Source: Colletotrichum lupini
Lineage: Eukaryota > Ascomycota > Sordariomycetes > Glomerellales > Glomerellaceae
Assembly: GCF_023278565.1 (NCBI RefSeq)
Contig: NC_064679.1
Coordinates: 4,154,001-4,218,000 of the forward strand
Length of the DNA: 64,000 nucleotides
Direction: 5' to 3'
Part shown: positions 55,786 through 64,000 of the stretch, piece after piece
How the letters are laid out: each line of letters opens with the position of its first letter
Position numbering within the stretch: position 1 is the stretch's first letter
Notes under the pieces: model-generated
The model's input: only the letters and a program-made list of their open reading frames with translations
Database searches by the model: none
What the model was told of the DNA's origin: nothing
Position numbers and translations under genes: made by a program

Positions 55786-57227
55786 TTACGCAGCGCGGCG
55801 GCTCCTGGTTCGTGACGCGATGCCACCCCCGCCAACCGCCTTAGCCACACCGTTCGCAACAGCCTGCGCAGCCTCCCCGCCAGCGGCAGCCGCCACGGGC
55901 GCGACGTCGATCTTGGACACCTCGTCAATGGTCTCCATGGGCTCAGCCTCGGACTCCTCGGCCTCGGAGCGGTCGTCCTGCTCGACGCCCTGGAAGACGT
56001 AGCGGTATCCGATGCGCACGAGGAAGAAGAGCCAGAAGAGGTTGAGGGACTGCAGGAGACCGAGCAGGCTGAAGGTGATGATCTTGGAGAGGAGGCACTT
56101 GTACTGCTGCGTCTCCCAGTTGAGCTCGTAGGGGCCGACGGTGGAGAACTCGGTGAGGATGGACCAGAGGATCTTGAGGTTGATGAAGTGGCGGAGGTAG
56201 ATCCACGAGGCGAGGGACAGGCAGTACCAGGGACCCGTGATGGGTGCGTCAACGTAGTTGAAAGTCTTGGACATCTGGAGAGGAGGTTGTGTCAGTTGCG
56301 TTGCGTCGGCTTGGGGTTTGCACGTATCTTGCGAGTGAAACTTACTGCCATGAAAAAGTCGCTGATGTCGTGGGTCAGGTAGACAGCGATACCCATGTAG
56401 GTGAAGTGAAACTGGTAGCTCAGGCCGATGAGGGCCAACGTCACGCAGTGGTGCGCGACGAGCTCGTAGTAATCCTTGCGCGGCTTCTCGAGACCGAGGA
56501 GCATGACGAGCGCCTGCTGCGCCCAGTAGGCCGCCTCGAACAGGTAGTAGAACTTGACGACGGCCTCGTGGGTCTTGTGGGGGAACGTCTCGTACATGCC
56601 GGTGGTGTTGAAGTACCAGACGGGCGTGCGGCTCATGACGTACAGTCCAAAGGGGCCGAGGATGCCAAAGTAGACGGCGGTGTAGGCCTGCTCCATGAAG
56701 CGCAGCTGCTTTCCGCGGGAGCGGATGCCGAGGGACTTTGCGAGCGGGCGGAGGAGCTCCTGCATGATGAACTCGCGAGTGAAGGAGAGGACTGTGGCGT
56801 AGAAGCAGACGAAAGCGATATCCCAGAGACCCTTGCCATACTGCGCGGGCGCGTCGGATTCAGCGCCGGCGGCGGCATCGAGACCTTGCTGAGGGATCTT
56901 GTAGGAGAGGAAGATGAAGTGATGGATGATGTTGGACTCGGTGGGGTTGACGGCGTAGAGGGAGAGGAAGACGAGGACCATGACGAGGGGCGTGGTCCAG
57001 GTGTGCTTGACGGCGATGTGCTTGCAGCGGCGGAGGATGGCGCGGGCGCGGCTGCGCTTGGAGAGGCGGTCGAGCTGCTCCTGCTTGGAGGGCTGGCGGG
57101 CGTTGGCGTCGTGACCGTGGCCGTGGCCTCGCACGCTCGACTTTCTACGACGGCGGGTCGCGATCTGGTCTTTGCCGGCCGAGGCCGGGGCGGTAGACTG
57201 AGCCATGGGCGATTCGGCGGCAGTCAT
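55786..57227 (-). CDS. lag1: Ceramide synthase (LAG1/TLC family)
   Basis: ER enzyme that N-acylates sphingoid bases with fatty acyl-CoA. Exons 57227-56346 and 56274-55786, total 1371 nt, 456 aa. N-terminal basic region with a His-Gly run (RGHGHGHD), then about seven to eight membrane helices. The TLC/Lag1 motif contains the catalytic His pair in YYELVAHHCVTLALIG and the downstream YLTHDISDFFMA, cut by the intron after the Ala. The C-terminal tail is acidic then Ala/Arg-rich (SRTRSRRAA). ATG 57227 is the first ATG of the frame; an open stretch before it starts with TTG. Fungal paralogues (Lag1 and BarA types) cannot be separated here. Confidence 0.93.
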
Positions 57228-59260
57228 TGTCGCAAAGTTGTGGGATCGAGGTTGTTGTTGTACTGGTACGTCTGTTTGAGGTCCAAAAGGGGGGGAAGAT
57301 CTACAGATGTTTTGACCGAGTAGAGAGACGACCAAGATAGGAGGGGGGCTTCAGGGCAGAGACGGGATGTCGCGTGCACCTTTCGCGATTGAGGCGTTGG
57401 AAGAGACAAGACTAGAGCCGACCAAGACCTGCCGAGCATGCAGAATTGAAGAAGTAGGAAGAAGAAGAAGTCGGGAGTAGGGCGGGAGGCCGGAAAGTCT
57501 GGAGGAAAAAAGGTTTATAGGCAGCGGACGGCCGGGGCGGCGGTCGGGGGATTTTTCTTGTGAAGCAATTTCCCCCGTGGCTTGCGCAGAGGCGGATTTT
57601 CGGATAGAGTGGGTAAGATCAATTTTACAGTACCTTGAGGCCAGACATGGGGGGGTTGATTCGCACCGGTACACCTTGGGATCCCGCGTACTGCAGTAAA
57701 TCGCAGTAATTGCTGGCAGTGACAGACAGGCGAGTCGACGAATGGCGGCACCAGGTAATACGCGGGTGGTCTGCAACTGGCGCCTTAGGTAAGGCAGTAT
57801 TGTCCTTTTCCGTTCTTTTCTGGCGATCCACCCTGTTGGGATCTTGAAGGAAGCTGCGTCTATTTGACTGGTACTCCATCACCCCCTATGCGAGGTGTTG
57901 CTGGGGAGAGAAAGACTTTTCTTTGTTCACCTCTCTTGATTGTCCACGGATTTGCTACTGCCTCCTGGGTGTAAAGATAAAGAAACGAATTGGCCATTCT
58001 GCCCGCAATGGCAGAGTGTAGACAATCGCTCAATTTGGAACGTGTAGGAGATCGGAGACTTGATGGAAACAATTCCCCGACACGCGCTGTCCGCGACGGG
58101 CTGGAGGACGCATGTCGGCACCTGAAGGTAGTCTAACTATTCTCATCATCACCAATTAATACAGACAGAGAAGATGGCTTCACATTGCAACATCGCTCAT
58201 TCTCATATGCAAATCTCAAGAATGACTATATTGACAACAGTCATCGAATTGAAAACAAAACAACAATAGACCCTACGCCAGGGTCCAGAACCATCGTCGG
58301 TGCTCGGGCTCTCAACACTTTTTTTCGTCCCATATCGACCGTCCATCCGCACTTTGGGGCCATCCCATGACGATACAGGCGGTCTGTCACCGTCTCCGAC
58401 ATCCCGTTGGCAGCCCATTCCCGACCACCACAGCACGGAAGTGCCGGTGCTCAACGGGGGGAGGGGACGGCCCAGACATGTACTCTCCATCCCCACATGC
58501 GCGAATCCAGAGGTGCCGGGATCTAGGCGATATCCTTACCTAAGCTCGCTTGTTCTGCTCCCTTACATAATACGCGCTTGGATGGGAGGCAACCCTCGGA
58601 TGTCTCTCAGCATCGCACTCTGCAAGAAAGTACTTTGCTCTTGCAGATCACCCGCCTGCTCAAGGCGAAGCGAGAATCCAACCAAGTTACCTTAAAATTA
58701 GGTACTTATTATTACCGGCGTAGAGGTGCAGCACAAATGTAGACTAGTCCATGCCCAGCCACAAACCGTGGCTTTGCCAGAGTGACGTCCAGGTTGCCAG
58801 CTCAAGCCACACAGAAGGGGAGCCAGCTGTGGGAGCTGACGACAACTCGCGCCTCATCCAGCTCCAAGCTCCAGTAACAGCGCGCAGCATTGCGCCGCAT
58901 ATTGGGGTCAACCACCCACGGCATCCATACAGAGTCCGGGATGCACAGGCACAGCTTGGAATAGAGGGGGGCCAGGAGGGGCAGTGTCGCACTCGTATTT
59001 GTGACCTAAAGCCCATTGCCTTTGGGGTTGTCCTACGCGGGGCCATTCATTCCAAGTCCCCGGACAAGCTGCATCACCGTTGCCGCTACTCTTTAGCTAC
59101 CTTACCTTGCCTTACGTTGCATAAACCTGACTTGACCTAACAGTGACAAACACCTCCAGCGAGCAATAAGAACCGTCTGCCTCCCTCCTGCCGACCTGTT
59201 GTCTATAAACATCCCTTCCTTTACGGTCAATATCTTGGCAACGAACCTCGTCTGTCCTGT
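57228..59260. other. intergenic, divergent promoter region
   Basis: 2 kb between ceramide synthase (-) and chitinase (+). Open frames at 57351-57776 (-) and 58300-58695 (+) have no motif. No gene called. Confidence 0.45.
59204..59209 (+). promoter_or_regulatory. TATA box of chitinase gene
   Basis: TATAAA, 52 bp before the ATG at 59261. Confidence 0.4.
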
Positions 59261-60735
59261 ATGCAATTCGGACGCTCGACAACCCTCGTCACCTCTGCCA
59301 TAGTCCTCTTGACCACCATCTTCTTGACACACGCCTACACGAACCTCTTCACACACCTACCTATTCCCTTTTTCACATCAAACACCACAGACACCATGGG
59401 CGGCGGTCCAGTCCAAGGCTTCCGCTCGGTCGCCTACTTTGTCAACTGGTACGTCATCAGCAGTTCTCTTGAGGACTCCCCTCGAAGCAAACGTAACTAA
59501 CACCATCGCTTCCCAGGGCAATCTACGCCCGCAAGCACCGCCCCCAAGACCTCCCCGTCGAGAACCTCACCCACATCCTCTACGCCTTCGCCAACGTGCG
59601 CTCCGACACGGGCGAGGTCCACCTCACCGACGGCTGGGCCGACACGGACATCCACTGGGAGGGCGACAGCTGGAACGACGTCGGGACAAACCTCTACGGC
59701 TGCATGAAGCAGCTCAACCTCCTCAAGCGCCGCAACCGCAACCTCAAGATCCTCCTGTCCGTCGGCGGCTGGACGTACTCGTCCAACTTCAAGGCCCCCG
59801 CCAGCACGCCCCAGGGCCGCGATACCTTTGCCCGCAGCTGCGTCGACCTCATCAAGAACCTGGGCTTTGATGGGTACGTTTACCAGTCCCACCCCGGGTG
59901 TACTACCCCCAACTGATTAAACCAACCTGCTGACAAACGTGACAGCATCGACATTGACTGGGAATACCCCCAATCCCCCTCCGAAGCCTCCGACTTCGTC
60001 GCCCTCCTCCAGGCCGTCCGCTCCGCCATGGACAACTACGCCTCCACCCTGCCAGAGTGGTACCACTTCGAGCTGACAGTCGCCTGCCCCGCCGGCGCCC
60101 AAAACTACCAAAAGCTCAACCTCCCTGCCATGGACCCCCTCCTCGACTTCTGGAACCTCATGGCCTACGACTACGCCGGCTCGTGGGACACCACCGCCGG
60201 CCACCAGGCCAACCTCCAGCCCTGCCGACAGAACCCGCGCTCGACGCCCTTCAGCACCGCCGCTGCCTTGGCGCACTACACTTCCCATGGCGTGTCCCCT
60301 GACAAGATCGTGCTGGGGATGCCGCTGTACGGGCGCGCCTTTGAGAATACGGATGGGCCCGGCACGCCGTATTCTGGGGTCGGGGAGGGGAGCTGGGAGA
60401 ATGGCGTCTTTGATTACAAGGTGTTGCCGATGCCGGGCGCGCAGGAGTATCATGACGAGGAGACGGGTGCGAGTTACTCGTATGATGCGGGGAGGAGGAA
60501 GATGGTCACGTACGATACGGTGCACATGGCGAGGAAGAAGGCTGAATATATTCGGGGATGGGGTCTTGGTGGTGCCATGTGGTGGGAGAGCAGTGCTGAT
60601 AAGCCTGGGCACGAGTCGCTGATTGGGAACGTGGTTCATACGTTTAGTGGTCCGCATGGGTTGCTGCGGCGGGATAACTGTCTGACGTATCCCGAGACCA
60701 AGTATGACAATTTACGGAACGGGTTCGCAGGTTGA
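59261..60735 (+). CDS. GH18 chitinase (Chit42-type)
   Basis: Endochitinase hydrolysing beta-1,4-GlcNAc chains. Exons 59261-59448, 59517-59873 and 59946-60735, total 1335 nt, 444 aa. The N-terminus has a hydrophobic segment ([17 protein letters not shown]) that may be a signal peptide or anchor; a second start at 59396 ([15 protein letters not shown]) would give a cytosolic form. GH18 marks: SVGGW in [13 protein letters not shown], the catalytic [11 protein letters not shown] (DxxDxDxE with acid Glu), [10 protein letters not shown], and the terminal [11 protein letters not shown]. The TIM barrel carries the alpha+beta insertion ([15 protein letters not shown]). Most similar in layout to subgroup A (Trichoderma Chit42) enzymes. 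Role could be cell-wall turnover or attack on other fungi. Confidence 0.92.
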
Positions 60736-61014
60736 GGTGTAGGTTAGGTAGACCAAGTCACCAGAGAGCCAGAGTTGTGGGAGCCAAGATACACAGGGTC
60801 ACGTCACGTCACAAATCATGGTGGAGAGTAAAGAGTGAGAGATGGTCATAGTGTGATGAAATTGCATCGTCATTGCCGGCCAGTGATGTGTACATCAACG
60901 CCCCCGTTTTGTGTGCGGCTTTCTGCCGACTAGAATGCTAACCCTGAACCGATCCTCCCAGAATTGTCGCTTTTTGTTTTCCGTAACCTCGCGCCCGCGA
61001 AACAAGAGAGAAAT
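60736..61014. other. intergenic, convergent gene ends
   Basis: Short 3' region between chitinase (+) and the ubiquitin fusion (-). No gene seen. Confidence 0.6.
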
Positions 61015-62558
<1,544 letters not shown>

Positions 62559-63390
62559 ATGGTCAAGAAGAGAAAGAACAAGTACGAAGATTCCCTCCTC
62601 ATCCGCCCCATATACCGCGCTTCCCACATGCCTCTACCCTCACGTCCCGGCCGTCGACAACGGGTCACGATATCATGAACCTGCTCGACGACGCCGGCGA
62701 CTGAGGCTCCAGATGGACACATGCGCAATGATACCCCTAAAGGAACACGATTACTGACTTGGTTTCCCCTCCTACAGCGGACGCAACAAGAAGGGCCGTG
62801 GCCACGTCAAGCCCATCCGCTGCAGCAACTGCTCGCGATGCACGCCCAAGGATAAGGCGATCAAGCGCTTCACCATCCGCAACATGGTCGAGTCTGCTGC
62901 CATCCGTAAGCCTACACCCTCTTCTTCTCAACACGTCCCAAAGACTAACAGGTATCAGGTGATATCTCTGACGCCTCCGTCTTCGCGGAGTACACCGTAC
63001 CCAAGATGTACCTGAAGCTGCAGTACTGTGTCTCTTGCGCCATTCACGGCAAGATTGTCCGGTACGTTCGTCCGCGGGAGCGACGACTGCAACCCGTCGG
63101 TCTGGTTCACACCACGACCGCGGCGCGCAGGCGCTACAGAAGAACCTTGGCGCTACTCGAAGCTCCCATATCCCCCGTGCCCTGCACCTCGGCGACGCGG
63201 TCCTTCCCCTCTTGCGGGAGGTCGATTGCCGACCTGACGGTTGCTTTTGGGCCTTGTGAAAGACCCCCCAATGCTGACTTACTTTCCCAGTGTCCGTTCC
63301 GTCGTGGGCCGCCGCAACCGCGCTCCCCCTCCCCGCGTCCGCTACAACAAGGATGGCAAGAAGATCGTCCCCAACACCCCCAAGGCCTAA
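62559..63390 (+). CDS. rps26: Ribosomal protein eS26
   Basis: Small-subunit ribosomal protein near the mRNA exit channel. Four exons, 62559-62581, 62778-62905, 62959-63061 and 63291-63390, total 354 nt, 117 aa. The tiny first exon encodes MVKKRKN and joins to [20 protein letters not shown]. The zinc Cys pairs are CSNCSRC and CVSCAIH. The C-terminus is [18 protein letters not shown], ending PNTPKA. Introns of 53-229 nt, three within 840 bp, are high density as usual for fungal ribosomal-protein genes. Confidence 0.95.
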
Positions 63391-63645
63391 AGAGTTGTTT
63401 CTCTACTCGGGTACTCGGTGTTTCAGGTGTTTACAATGACGAGCAGTGGATGAAAAAGTTCTCCTTTCAGGCATGGTTTGGGAACCGGATTGGGCTTTAT
63501 GATGATGTTCATCAATGGGAATCGGGCCATGGCCCTAGGCTAGCAAAGGAAATGCTTCATGACACTGTTCTCTCGCTCCCTGCAATACGTGCCATATGTC
63601 TTGTTCGTCGTGTTTGTTCTACCTGTTGAAACTCGAGTCAACTAC
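63391..63645. other. intergenic, convergent ends
   Basis: 3' flank of rps26 and of the methyltransferase. No gene seen. Confidence 0.5.
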
Positions 63646-64000
63646 CTACTCTCTAGTAAGCTCGAAGCCGACAAATCTCATATCGCTCCCCCACCAGCAG
63701 GGCCTCTCAATTCCCCGAGTCCCAATCTGCTCAGACACGACCGTATTCAACTTCCACTTACTCCCAGTCTGCTCCGACAACTCAGCCCACATCTTCTCCC
63801 ACGTCTCCAAGTTATGCCTCAACGCAGGCTTATCCCAAACTCCCTTCAACTCAATCCCATCCGCATGACCCGCAGCATGACCCACAATCATCACCCCAGG
63901 CTCCTGCTTCAACAATCGAATCACCCGCCGCAGCACAACCATCTGCTGCTCCCGCGTCCACAGATGCAGACAAAGACCCAGGTGCGCGGTGTCAAACGTC
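63646..64000 (-). CDS. SAM-dependent methyltransferase, C-terminal part (truncated by window)
   Basis: Minus-strand frame of 117 codons running off the window end. It begins TFDTAHLGLCLHLWTREQQ, followed by VLRRVIRLLKQEPGVMIVGH, and ends MRFVGFELTRE. This pattern (Asp-hAxLhLhxW...Q...R.h.LLKP....h.G) is the C-terminal half of class I methyltransferases of the kind found in fungal meroterpenoid and polyketide clusters. The SAM-binding part is outside the window. Whether it belongs to a cluster cannot be told here. Confidence 0.65.
   Translation of the reverse strand, partial: TFDTAHLGLCLHLWTREQQMVVLRRVIRLLKQEPGVMIVGHAAGHADGIELKGVWDKPALRHNLETWEKMWAELSEQTGSKWKLNTVVSEQIGTRGIERPCWWGSDMRFVGFELTRE

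Noticed and set aside
56289..57323. 344-codon open frame antisense to ceramide synthase
   Set aside because: Shadow of the LAG1 exon with no domain; the minus-strand gene is certain.

Overview
The window is nuclear DNA of a filamentous ascomycete, most likely a Sordariomycete. Genes lie on both strands without operons and carry short introns (about 40-180 nt) with GT-AG borders and CTAAC-like branch sites. The gene set includes a JAMM (AMSH-type) deubiquitinase, an FHA-kinase, a SUR7/PalI protein, a KP4-like secreted protein and a Chit42-type chitinase. The species cannot be named from the sequence alone.

Layout. 0.7-11.4 kb: a GH31 glycosidase (+), a 2EXR-type protein (-), an orphan nitrilase C-terminus that looks like a relic (-), a six-exon secreted serine carboxypeptidase (-) and an MFS sugar transporter (-). 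11.4-20.1 kb: a gene-poor stretch with no intact gene that I could find. It holds a decayed multi-exon CorA-like/ankyrin-family C-terminal gene broken by two in-frame TAG codons, followed 16 nt later by a roughly 170-bp MITE with 33-bp terminal inverted repeats. 20.1-27 kb: a Bmt6-like rRNA methyltransferase (+), a secreted six-hairpin carbohydrate-active enzyme (+) and a multi-pass membrane protein (-). 27.6-31.6 kb: an effector-like compartment with a 430-bp foldback MITE (perfect 51-bp inverted repeats, 10-bp target duplication), an 82-aa cysteine-containing secreted protein and a KP4-like, Kex2-type preproprotein.

32-46 kb: an AT-hook protein (-), an FHA-kinase (+), a SUR7/PalI membrane protein (-), a small secreted protein candidate (-), a probably frameshifted gene of unknown family (-), a GNAT acetyltransferase (+), a two-TM membrane protein whose intron is filled with a GAGAGT-type repeat (-), and the AMSH-type JAMM deubiquitinase (-). 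47.7-64 kb is a dense housekeeping block: a hypothetical protein (+), prefoldin subunit 6 (-), Vps4 (+), Nop56 (-), ceramide synthase (-), GH18 chitinase (+), ubiquitin-eS31 fusion (-), eS26 (+), and the C-terminus of a SAM methyltransferase running off the end (-).

Functional links. AMSH-type deubiquitinase and Vps4 both act on the ESCRT/multivesicular body pathway. Bmt6, Nop56, ubiquitin-eS31 and eS26 belong to ribosome production, and the last two are divergent neighbours that may share a 1-kb promoter. The extracellular enzymes (carboxypeptidase, six-hairpin enzyme, chitinase) and the KP4-like and small secreted proteins suggest a plant- or debris-associated lifestyle. Exon models below were built by eye from splice sites and frame; where total coding lengths are quoted they were checked to be divisible by three.
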